From: Falciphora oryzae
Taxonomy: Eukaryota; Ascomycota; Sordariomycetes; Magnaporthales; Magnaporthaceae
Length of the DNA: 64,000 bases
Assembly: GCA_000733355.1 (NCBI GenBank)
Contig: JNVV01000089.1
Coordinates: forward strand, 6,756-70,755
Reading direction: 5' to 3'
The notes under the pieces are model-generated. The model saw nothing but the letters and a program-made list of their open reading frames with translations. It had not been told where the DNA came from and did no database searches. This document shows positions 56,207-64,000 of this stretch, one piece after another (position 1 is the first letter of the stretch; each line of letters begins with the position of its first letter). The position numbers were made by a program, and so were the translations under genes.

Positions 56207-57432
56207 AGAGAGAGAGAGAGAGAGTATATTTAACGTCGTTATAGTCGGGATCTACCAGTCCCTGCCTCCCAGGGGGCATACGACGTGCTAGCGCTACCTA
56301 AGCTTGACACTAGGCTATATGTTGCTATCGAGGCGGCTAACAAAATCAAACCAAGGGGCAAGCCCAAGGCACACGAAGTTCGGGCCGCATTCCGGCGCTC
56401 CTTGTTGGTGAGCGGGCAATCGGCAAAAGAAGGGGCGAATAAACGCCGGGGCGCTGTGAGCGCTGCTGTTGGTGGTAGTGAAAGCTGTCGGCCGGCAGAG
56501 TGTCGGAAAAAGAGTGAGGCCGGGTGTGGCGGGAGGGATCGCAATAAACCCCCCCTGGGCCCGGCCAAAGAAAGAAAATTCGGGGGCTGGAGGGCCTAAT
56601 TCCAACCCTGTGTACTCCTTGTGTGTTTATCGCGCATCGAACGAGTACGCTGCGCGGCTTGCCAACGTGGTGCACGGCAATTCGTAACACTTCACGGTTG
56701 GCAAACAGAGCCGCGACAAGATCTTGCGCGTGCGATGCCACCTATACTTCAGTATAGTCACCGCGTGGCAACAAACAGAGGCGCGAGCGTCAAGCCAATC
56801 TTGCGCGTGCGTGCTTAAGCAAAAGCTTAAGCAGGCCAATCTTGCGCCATGGGTATCGTTGGGATGCGGTCGACCGAGGAGGAGTCGCGTGTGTGTACGA
56901 CCGAAAGGTCGCGTATGTGTACGACCGAAGGGTCGCGTATGTGTACGACCAAAGGGTCGCGTGTGTGGCGGGGGACGGCGGCGGCCGGGCCGGCTATTCG
57001 TCCAATGTGTTCTAACTGCTTTCCGGCCTGCAGTCTTCTTGTGCGTTCGAATCGTTCGGCTCGGTGCGCGAGGCGAAAGCGAAAAGGAAGTCGAAGGGCG
57101 GTCTGGTGATGCGCGGAGGTTGGAGCACCCGATTGTCGAGGGTTTCGGCGCGCGCGAAGCGCGCCCTGGGCGATAGGGTGCAGGCCTTCCCCTCGACTGG
57201 CAATAGGCACCCGCATACCTTTGCCAGCCATTCTCTGCTCTTTTGGCCCAGTTGCGTTGCCGACGTCGTTGTTGAAAGGAGTCGGAGAACGCGGGTCAGA
57301 CAGAGCCAAATGGCCTGTTAGACCCTGTTGTGCTGCCGGCTCATTTTTGGTGGCACCACTACCAAAATGGCCGGGATTCCTTAGCGGCCACTAACAGTGG
57401 GTCCGACAGGAAAATTTTTCGGGAGGAAGGTG
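56207..57432 (-). mobile_element. Repeat R, copy R2: non-coding retroposon with (CT)n tail
   Basis: A 1.2-kb unit inverted relative to R1. Flanked by the direct repeat TCGAGGAAGCTTGAG (56,192-56,206 and 57,433-57,447; the last three bases could belong to the dinucleotide tail). Read on the minus strand it starts CACCTTCCTCCCG and ends in a CT run next to the left repeat. Variable-length duplication plus a simple-repeat 3' tail points to target-primed reverse transcription (LINE- or SINE-like). It contains a tandem array around 56,883-56,970 with TGTGTACGACCGAAGGGTCG units. No protein is recognised. Confidence 0.8.
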
Positions 57433-57447
57433 TCGAGGAAGCTTGAG

Positions 57448-58329
57448 GTTGGGCGCGAGGCCGAGAATGAGGAATGGCAGCACGTATCCGACGGTACGGC
57501 TAGGCAGCACTTTATTTTGGGAGGCACAACCGCTAACTCGGGAATATTACCGAAGTTTAGCCTACCTGACCGATGATAGCACGGCAGAGGGGAAAAAAAG
57601 AAACCAAGGTGAAGGCATAAGCCACTGGGTGTCTGACAGCCACGCTGGCCTTGAACAGCAATTAGCTGCACCTGGCCATGCATGTGCGTTGTTGCTGTGG
57701 GTAGTCTCGAATGGTACAAAGGTGCCTTGTCCGGTCGGTCGCGTCTTTTGCCTCCTCGTATGGGTCGGGCCGGTGAGGGGCTATTGTTTACTGTGTGCAT
57801 CTTTCCGGGGTAACAGGGGCTAGAGCATGAATTTGGTAAACCCACGGGGGGCTGGTAGGGGCTTTAGCATGACTTTAGCAGGGGGCAAAAGCTAATAGAA
57901 TGTTCCAGCGTATAACCTCAAAGGCCATACTGTTGACAGCGACTTTTTATGCGTCAGAATGGATGCCTAGCGCCGCGCGTACAGCCAATCTTCCGCCAGG
58001 CACCGGCGTGGACAGACCAATTATTGTTATACCCCGAATGCTGCCGCCTTGGGTCCTCTGCTGGGGTTGATTCGATGTAGGTCCCTAATGCGGTACTGAG
58101 CCTCACCCTGACCGCGCAAGGGGTGCGGCTGACCATTCGTACATCTACAGAGAACCCCTCACCATATAAAGCCGCACACTCGGTGCCCAAGAATAAAGGG
58201 CTCAAATCGCGACAAGCCATTGACGATCACCGAATGATTTCTTCACATTGCGCTGCCAAAGTGGAAGAAACCAAGCTATAAGATTCGAGAGAATACATCC
58301 ATCTACCACGCAGAAGAAACCAGCAAGCA
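57448..58329. other. Intergenic, upstream region of the Nudix gene
   Basis: No gene recognised on either strand; short frames only. The last 100 bp are A/C-rich (ACACAACCACC-type just after the start, CATCTACCACGCAGAAGAAA before it), consistent with a fungal leader. Confidence 0.55.
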
Positions 58330-58902
58330 ATGCCGTCCAGCACCCCCACCGACCCGGGCTCCACACAACCACCACCCCCAAACTTCACCATCCCAGCCCA
58401 CCTCCTCAAATACGACGTCCCGATCCCGCAGTACCTGCAGACCCAACCGGGCGTGGACGAGCTGCTCACCAGCGCCGTCGTCTTCAACCCCGAAAACAAG
58501 ATCCTGCTCGTCCAGCGCGCCGCCTCAGACTGGGTGCCGAACCGGTGGGAGACGCCCGGCGGGTCCATCGAGCCCGCCAAGGACGCCACGGTCCTGGCAG
58601 CCGTCGCGCGCGAGCTGCAGGAGGAATCTGGGCTCGCGCCGGCAGCGGCCGTGGCGCTGCTGCACACGCACGAGTTTGGGCACGAGGGGCGGACGTTCCA
58701 GAAGCTGACGTTCGAGTTCGAGGTCGCCGATCTGGCCGCCGCCGCGGTGGCGCTAGATCCGGAAGAGCACCAGGACTTTGTGTGGGCCTCGGAGGACGAC
58801 TTCAGGGCTCGGGAGGCGGAGGGGAGGACGCTGGTCTTCACCTTCCCCAGCCAGGAGGCCGCCCTCGAAGAGGCGTTCTCCCAGCGCAGAGCGCGCGTGT
58901 GA
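58330..58902 (+). CDS. Nudix hydrolase, 190 aa
   Basis: MPSSTPTDPGSTQPPPPNFT leader, then a complete Nudix fold: LTSAVVFNPENKILLVQRAA at residues 47-66, the WETPGG turn at 73-78, and a Nudix box from Gly78 to Leu102 ending ARELQEESGL. The spacing between the Gly and the RE pair is two residues longer than in the bacterial consensus (GX5EX7REUXEEXGU) and the first Glu is not in its usual place. I recall the same spacing in other fungal members. The RE-EE metal ligands (R94, E95, E98, E99) are present. Nudix enzymes cleave nucleoside diphosphates linked to another group; the substrate cannot be told. GC-rich codon use, no mutations visible. Confidence 0.9.
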   Translation: MPSSTPTDPGSTQPPPPNFTIPAHLLKYDVPIPQYLQTQPGVDELLTSAVVFNPENKILLVQRAASDWVPNRWETPGGSIEPAKDATVLAAVARELQEESGLAPAAAVALLHTHEFGHEGRTFQKLTFEFEVADLAAAAVALDPEEHQDFVWASEDDFRAREAEGRTLVFTFPSQEAALEEAFSQRRARV

Positions 58903-59066
58903 TCACTTTGGAAGGTGGAAGAAGGAAAGGGAGGGAAGAGTAGGAAGGAATCTCTCAAGAGTGGTATTGTTTTCTAGATTACGATTAAGGATTTGGGAAA
59001 AAAAAATACCGGATAAATACCACTTCGTCGGATTCCCGAGCAGACCTACCTAGCTAGACACATTAC

Positions 59067-59570
59067 CTACTTTGCAGCGTCCCTCGACAGTATAAGGCCC
59101 GAGAACTGACCGGGGCAGAGTCCGATCACCAGGTCGGCGGCCCCCGGACCGGGGTCGGGCTCACCCTCCGGCACGAAGTAGGCGCCCACAAGACACAGGG
59201 AGTCCTGCGCCGACCGCGGCCACCTCGCGAGTGCGGGCATGCGACAGCGCGGACAGGCCGCCCAGAGGCCCACTCGGGGCCCCAGGTCCCGGATCCGAAG
59301 TTCGACGAACTCGGACGGAGCGGGAATGGCCTCCGCGACGCACGAGAGAGCGCTGTCGGCCTCAGCCAGCGTGGTGCCGCACCACAGGCACTTGATGGCG
59401 TAGGGCACGAGCCACTCCACCGCGGACAGGGGGAAGACGCCTCTCCACATGCCCAGGCCGTCGAGGGAGTCCAGGGAGCGGCCAGAGGGGGTGGGCTCGC
59501 CCACGGTGGTGCCGACGTCGGCGCCTCCTTCAGGGTTGAGGGTGGAGTTGGGGGTGTTGTTGGGAGACAT
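59067..59570 (-). CDS. Small CxxC-CxxC protein 1 (paralogue of 62,205-62,816), 167 aa
   Basis: ATG at 59,570 has a good fungal context (ACAAGCACA before ATG) and a TATA-like ATTATAAATGG about 65 bp upstream. The N-terminal 40 residues are Ser/Thr/Pro/Gly-rich. The core has VFPLSAVEWLVPYAIKCLWC (C61, C64), C77, then GLWAACPRCR (C106, C109) and LVGAYFVPEGEP. The paired CxxC motifs suggest a zinc-binding fold. No family recognised. It shares layout and the blocks AV-W-P-AI-C-x2-C, LW-x2-C-x2-C and LVGA[YF]F with the gene at 62.2 kb. Confidence 0.72.
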   Translation of the reverse strand: MSPNNTPNSTLNPEGGADVGTTVGEPTPSGRSLDSLDGLGMWRGVFPLSAVEWLVPYAIKCLWCGTTLAEADSALSCVAEAIPAPSEFVELRIRDLGPRVGLWAACPRCRMPALARWPRSAQDSLCLVGAYFVPEGEPDPGPGAADLVIGLCPGQFSGLILSRDAAK

Positions 59571-60720
59571 TGTGCTTGTTTATGGTTGGTGGGATAGGCA
59601 ATCTCCGGGGATGAGAGCGAGACAGGGCGGCCATTTATAATACCGGTAAAATCAGTGGGATTGAAACTTGTAGTCGGATCTCTTTGTTCAACCGATGTGT
59701 ACATTGCGATGAAAAAGGCGCCTGATTATACCCGCCTACCAAAGAGCCATAGGAGAGGCACCGCAGACAAAGAAGAACGACCATACCAGCATAATTATTG
59801 CACGTGAACTGTCTATGTTGCCGAGCTCGTCCTCAATCAACTATTGGCCCCGGCAGGCCTGTGTGTCGCAACAGGCCCCCCTCTCATCGAGCAGGAATAA
59901 AAGGAATAGACAAGAGAGAGAATGGACGATTAACGGTACATTTCAAAGATGGGCATATCAGCTATATCATGATGCCTGTATCTAAGCGGTCGATGTTTTC
60001 GACTGCCTTTTATAGAAGTTCCTCTTTCTTTAGACAATTTTCCATCGGCTTCGAAAACTTAAAAACGTCTAAAGCCCTTCCCAGCTCCTGACAAACACCT
60101 CTACCCGGCTTGAGGCAAGTGTTCATGCACGCTCGTTGTGGCGTCCTGAATTCCAGCCATTACAGCGAGCTATCGCTTCTGGTCATACATCAGCTTGCCC
60201 ATGGTGGCCTTGTGGTGCTTACCGGCGCGGCCGGCCTCCATGTGGCGGTAATTAGGTTAGCTAGAAAACTATAGAGCGACGCGTGGTGCCGACCGTGTGC
60301 GATCGGTCGACCGTCACTTAACCTTTGTTTCTACGTTTCCACCCCGTTCCTTGGACCACCTCGTCGAGTGGCCGTTTGCCGCCACCCACATCTGTAGTAC
60401 CGGTTGCGGCGTCGAGCCGCATGGGGTCACGGGGCTGAGGCGCAAAGGTTCTGAATAAAGACGCAGGGCTTAGAAAATCCAGACCAAGGTGGTCTCCTTT
60501 GTCATTTGGTCACGCGTCTATGGATTCTTTTGGGCTCCTGGATCCGGCATGGATGACAGCTAATCATCAAAGAGCGAGGGGTTTAATTAGGGACTAGCGT
60601 GCGCCTCTCGTATTTTGTTCATTAATTATCCCACAAAGACAAACAAAGAACCAGACGAACACCGCCGAGGCCGGCTTTCTCGTTTAATGGTTTGATCACA
60701 GCGCGTAAAACCCCTGTGGT
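59571..60720. other. Divergent intergenic region
   Basis: Lies between two divergently transcribed genes. The ends hold their promoters; the middle has no recognised gene. A short frame at 59,798-60,091 has no support. Confidence 0.6.
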
Positions 60721-60724
60721 CGGG

Positions 60725-60732
60725 TATATAAA
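60725..60732 (+). promoter_or_regulatory. TATA box of the 200-aa helical protein gene
   Basis: TATATAAA about 150 bp before the ATG at 60,879, followed by a CA-rich leader (CACCAACC and CACTTACACC repeats) typical of well-expressed fungal genes. Confidence 0.65.
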
Positions 60733-60878
60733 TCCACAAGGGATTCTTGACTTTCCCTCGATTCATTCTGATTATCCACAGCACCAATATCAACACCAGC
60801 ACCAACCTCTTACCACCAGCGCTTGCACTCACTCACACCAACCACACTTACACTTACACCAACATCCACCAAACCACA

Positions 60879-61481
60879 ATGGTGTTCAATAAGATCCGAC
60901 ACATCTACTTCCTCTCTCGCTTCAAAGCCGAGTATAGCAAAGTGCTTGCTCTCGAGTCGGAACGCGCCCAGGCGGAGAAGTCTTTTATCTACAGGAAGGA
61001 AAGACTCGCGGAGGCCATTGAGAAGATCTTCGAGATGTTCTCGATCCCCGAGAAGCACTTGAGAGCTGTGGGCAAGAACCATCCACGCATGTACCTCGGG
61101 ATTATAGGCACGGACGTCGGGGAGCGCCGCCTCAGCAAGCTCAAGAAAGTCAAAACGCAGCTCTTGACCATCGAATACGGGGAGCTGCTCACGCTGATTT
61201 CTGAAGCCGATACGGCCTATCTCTACCTGTGCTCACAGGCCAATGAGGTGTACATGGCCATGAACGAGGCTCAGAGCGCTCAGGCCGCCTTTGCTGCCGC
61301 AATCGGTCCCCTCAGCTACAAGATAAGAGCGCGGAGGGACAAGGTCTTCAAGGCGAAGATAAGCGAGCCGAAGCTTTCTGCCTGGAAGATCATGAACGAC
61401 CTTGAGGCCTTCGAGCCGCAAATCGAGGACATCAAGAAGCGGCGCGAAAGTCTCGGAGCCATTGCTGTTGATTCTTCCTAG
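60879..61481 (+). CDS. Helical protein of unknown function, 200 aa
   Basis: The ATG at 60,879 was chosen over in-frame upstream codons because it follows a TATA box and CA-rich leader and has the context CCACAATGG. The protein starts MVFNKIRHIYFLSRFKAEYS and is almost wholly helical, with charged amphipathic blocks (ESERAQAEKSFIYRKERLAE, KKRRESLGAIAVDSS at the end). A hydrophobic middle (AYLYLCSQANEVYMAMNEAQ) may be a buried helix. No signal peptide, no known domain. It lies between the two CxxC paralogues, divergent from one and convergent with the other. Codon use is normal and no damage is seen. Confidence 0.75.
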   Translation: MVFNKIRHIYFLSRFKAEYSKVLALESERAQAEKSFIYRKERLAEAIEKIFEMFSIPEKHLRAVGKNHPRMYLGIIGTDVGERRLSKLKKVKTQLLTIEYGELLTLISEADTAYLYLCSQANEVYMAMNEAQSAQAAFAAAIGPLSYKIRARRDKVFKAKISEPKLSAWKIMNDLEAFEPQIEDIKKRRESLGAIAVDSS

Positions 61482-61767
61482 ATGGTTTTTGGCTGGTTTC
61501 TTTTGGTTGGTTTCTTTTGGTTGGCTTGCTTTTATTCCCCCTAATATTAGTTAGTATCTTGGACAGTTGAGAGAGAGGTGATTTGAGGTCGTGTTTCTTT
61601 CGTCAACATTTTTATCTGTTTACGCATACAAATCCCGATAAAAGCTGATCAACCTGATGAGTTGCTCACCCCGATCCCTGCAATAAGCATCGTTTTAAGT
61701 AACCAAGGCCTAATCAAAGTGCCTTTTCTACTAAGGCTGCAAACAAGCCCTTGTGCCCATTGCACTA

Positions 61768-61820
61768 ACCTATTTGTGCGTGCATTCACCTATTTGTGCG
61801 TGCATTCACCTATTTGTGCG
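61768..61820 (+). repeat. 20-bp tandem repeat (2.6 copies)
   Basis: Units of ACCTATTTGTGCGTGCATTC, two full and one partial, perfect. Lies in the 3' region of the helical protein gene. Confidence 0.9.
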
Positions 61821-62204
61821 TCCACCTCCCAACCTTTGTGCGCACCCCATACGTGCACCTCTGACGTGGACTTTTAGGCCTTTGGGAAAAAAAGAGAAAG
61901 GCAGCGAAAAACCAAATGGGAAAGGGCTGCCAAAGGGGGTCATGTGCGTAGCCGGGCACGCGCCGGGCTTCTGGCTGCAAAAGTGACTTCTTTGCTTGCG
62001 GGGACCCCTACGAAAATCTTCTGCACCCCCTTATACCCCACATCAATTGTAGTCGGCCATAAGCAGCGTGAATAGAACACGGTATCAGACAGTTGAAAGA
62101 GGCGTGTATCTGAGAGGAAAAAAAAATCGCATTTTAGTCTGCTATATATGTAGTTAGCACGCCGGATGCGAAGCTGCCAGGCGATTCAAGAATTACAGAC
62201 CACC
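61821..62204. other. Intergenic between convergent genes
   Basis: About 380 bp with no gene seen, between the 20-bp repeat and the stop of the CxxC protein 2 gene. Confidence 0.6.
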
Positions 62205-62816
62205 TCAGACAGCCTGCTTGTCGAGGACGAGGAAGGGAACAATGACCGGCAGGGGAGGCAGCTTACCACGCCGCATAGCCAGGTTCATCACCGTCTTTCC
62301 TTTCATGTCAGACGCGGACACCGAGGAGCCGAAAGTCGGGCGCGTAGCCGCCGCCTGCTGCTCCTGAGCCCAGTCCTCGCCGCGGGCCCGCTTGGCCTCC
62401 CGGGCTTGCTCGGGGGGCTCGGCGGCCTCCTCGCGCGCCCTCTTGGGCACGCGCGGCGCCGGCGGCAGGTTCACCGAGTACTGGAGGCCCCCCTCGACGT
62501 TGAAGAAGGCGCCCACGAGCTCGACGAACTCGTGGGCGAGGTCGACGTGGATGCCCACGAGGGCCTCGCACGTCTCGCACGACGTCCACAGCCACCGCTC
62601 GCCTGGGGGGCAGGTGTCGACCTCCTCGAGGCAGCGGAGGAGCTCGAACTCGCCGGTGAGGATGTGGCAGAAGCCGCACTCGATGATGGCCACCGGCTTC
62701 CAGACCGCCCGCTTCGGCGGATAGAGGCAGGCTCCCGTCTCGAAGTCGGCCAGGCCGGACGAGATGAGGGTCCAGTACTCGTCCTGGGTCCAGCCTGAGC
62801 CTGCCGGGGGATCCAT
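62205..62816 (-). CDS. Small CxxC-CxxC protein 2 (paralogue of 59,067-59,570), 203 aa
   Basis: The ATG at 62,816 (MDPPAGSGWTQDEYWTLISS) follows a CA-rich leader and a TATA-like TATATATC about 150 bp upstream, so it is preferred over an in-frame ATG at 63,011. The core has YPPKRAVWKPVAIIECGFC (C47, C50), C62, C69, WLWTSCETCEALVG (C80, C83) and FVELVGAFFNVEGG. The C-terminal part is charged, with a possible bipartite nuclear signal (PKRAREEA and AKRARGED, about residues 128-150). It is similar to the 59.1-kb protein in motif order and spacing. Probable zinc binding is inferred; function unknown. Confidence 0.75.
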   Translation of the reverse strand: MDPPAGSGWTQDEYWTLISSGLADFETGACLYPPKRAVWKPVAIIECGFCHILTGEFELLRCLEEVDTCPPGERWLWTSCETCEALVGIHVDLAHEFVELVGAFFNVEGGLQYSVNLPPAPRVPKRAREEAAEPPEQAREAKRARGEDWAQEQQAAATRPTFGSSVSASDMKGKTVMNLAMRRGKLPPLPVIVPFLVLDKQAV

Positions 62817-64000
62817 TTTTGTGATGAGATGGAGTATTTTGTGTGGTGGATGTTGGGCGGTGCTTGTGTAGCTAAATTCACGGGTAGGCGAATTCAGCGG
62901 GCAGGCTGGTGGTAGGTAGTCTGAAGGACCAGAGGAGACGAACCGGTCGCGTGGCGGGAAATTCACCAAGATATATAGGCCCATGGTTTGAAGACAATGG
63001 TAACGATACAAAGCTGGGTGCTTTGTTACTAAATACCGTGATTGTGCTGACGTATTGTTGTTTCTTTACTTGAACAAGGCTTGTTGGGTGTTTGTCAGGC
63101 GGAGCCGCCGTGCGCAGCAAAGGGAGAAGGGCTGGCTGCCTCCTCACCTACGAGGTACCTAGGCAGCCAGGGGCGCAAAGAATCCCATCGAACTCCGGCG
63201 TTGATGTTGCGGATTGACGAAGTTGCAAAGGGATCGGACCGTTTGCCGGGGGTTGGTTTGTTGGTTGACTAGGTCAACGGGCGAGAGTGCAAAATTGGAA
63301 GGAGCAAAAAAAAAAAAAATTGCTCCCACGCGGCTCGAACCTTGGGCCTCTTGGGGTCTTTCAATTCCATACTCCGCCCCGAAACATCACGAAACCCTTC
63401 GATGTGGCATGATGTGCCAGCACCACAACGCCAGCCTCCGCCTCCAGCCCTCAGCCCCCAGCCTCACAGGAACGGTGGATTGCGCGATCCTGGCGGCGAC
63501 AAAACGGGATCAGAAAAATCAGCAAAAAAGCAGGGCTATATTACCCCAAGTCCGGGTTGAAGAAGGACGTCCGAGGTTATCCACAAACGGGGCCCGGGAC
63601 ATCCCACAAAGCTCCAAGCGGGGCCTGGGGGAACACCCATCGAAAACCACAGAGCAGTTTTCTAAACCTTCGCACGACGCTGGGCTAGATAGCCGTCCTT
63701 GCATCTCTACCACTAGGCCACGAATGGCTTTGTGGTAGGTACGGTCTTGTTGAACTGCGTCGCTGACCTCCTACTTAAAGGTAAGCGGGGTCTAGGGCGT
63801 GGGTTCCTGCAGAATCTGCCCTTTGGCCGGCCGGAGGCGCACCTCGTTTGACCTGTGGGTTGCGAGGTGGTCGATGCCCAGGGTCCGCCTCCCCCGCGTC
63901 CCCAACCAGGCACATGCCTGCGCCTGCACTGCTCAGAGGACGGCACCCACCTCCATGCCTTGACCTTGTTGAAGCTATTCCCGATCAACTGCGACCGCTT
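62817..64000. other. Right-end region, no gene recognised
   Basis: The first 200 bp hold the leader and promoter of the gene at 62,816. Beyond that, frames such as 63,214-63,738 have no domain. On the minus strand a tRNA-like A box (TGGCCTAGTGG, near 63,711-63,721) and a B box-like AGGTTCGAGCC with a following T run (63,307-63,333) occur, but 380 bp apart. Confidence 0.5.

Noticed and set aside
62817..63011. N-terminal extension of CxxC protein 2
   Set aside because: It would place the TATA box and CA-rich leader inside the coding region; the ATG at 62,816 matches the paralogue's layout better.
63307..63721. tRNA-like A box, B box and T-run on the minus strand
   Set aside because: The boxes are about 380 bp apart and the T-arm and acceptor stem do not pair, so no tRNA can be drawn; a decayed tRNA-derived repeat is possible but unsupported.

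Overview
The window is from the nuclear genome of a filamentous ascomycete (Pezizomycotina). The evidence is two HET-domain (heterokaryon incompatibility) genes, a 92-bp fungal-type intron, pogo/Fot-like, Hop-like MULE and Tad-like LINE transposons, and Ty3/gypsy chromoviruses riddled with RIP-like C-to-T and G-to-A transitions. Most of the first 47 kb is a graveyard of nested transposable elements. Ordinary genes are concentrated in 23-31 kb and 49-64 kb, and many of those are broken as well. No taxon can be named from the sequence alone.

Layout of the repeats. (1) 1-9,981: a degraded gypsy integrase/chromodomain element (E, plus strand) appears to sit inside the 3' LTR of a minus-strand gypsy element (B). 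(2) 12,459-23,071: a minus-strand gypsy element (D) whose LTR is split by a 1,870-bp pogo-like transposon (TA target duplication). Its body is split by a complete plus-strand gypsy element (C; 14,984-21,754, CTCGT duplication). (3) 31,292-47,398: a 1.2-kb non-coding retroposon-like repeat (R1) is split by a 14.9-kb gypsy element (A). A itself contains a 7.4-kb Tad-like LINE with a 15-bp duplication, a solo LTR of its own family (CTTTA duplication) and a 266-bp solo LTR of another family (GTTTT duplication). (4) 48,133-48,669: a solo LTR with a TAAAA duplication. (5) 51,953-54,661: a Hop-like MULE with 118-bp inverted repeats inside a HET gene. (6) 56,207-57,432: a second R copy, inverted, with a direct repeat of up to 15 bp and a (CT)n tail, just upstream of that HET gene.

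Genes. Apparently intact: a coiled-coil protein (10.0-10.6 kb), a HET protein (27.0-28.3 kb), a Nudix hydrolase (58.3-58.9 kb), two related small CxxC proteins (59.1-59.6 and 62.2-62.8 kb) and, between them, a 200-residue helical protein (60.9-61.5 kb). Broken: a TPR-repeat tail fused to an LTR, a 5'-truncated 14-3-3 gene, a predicted secreted/membrane protein with two amber codons, a conserved fungal protein with frameshifts and a lost C-terminus, and the MULE-split HET gene. Amber codons explained by CAG to TAG in non-repeat genes suggest that RIP-type mutation reached, or leaked into, low-copy sequence here. The window looks like a fast-evolving accessory compartment grading into a quieter gene region after about 57.5 kb.
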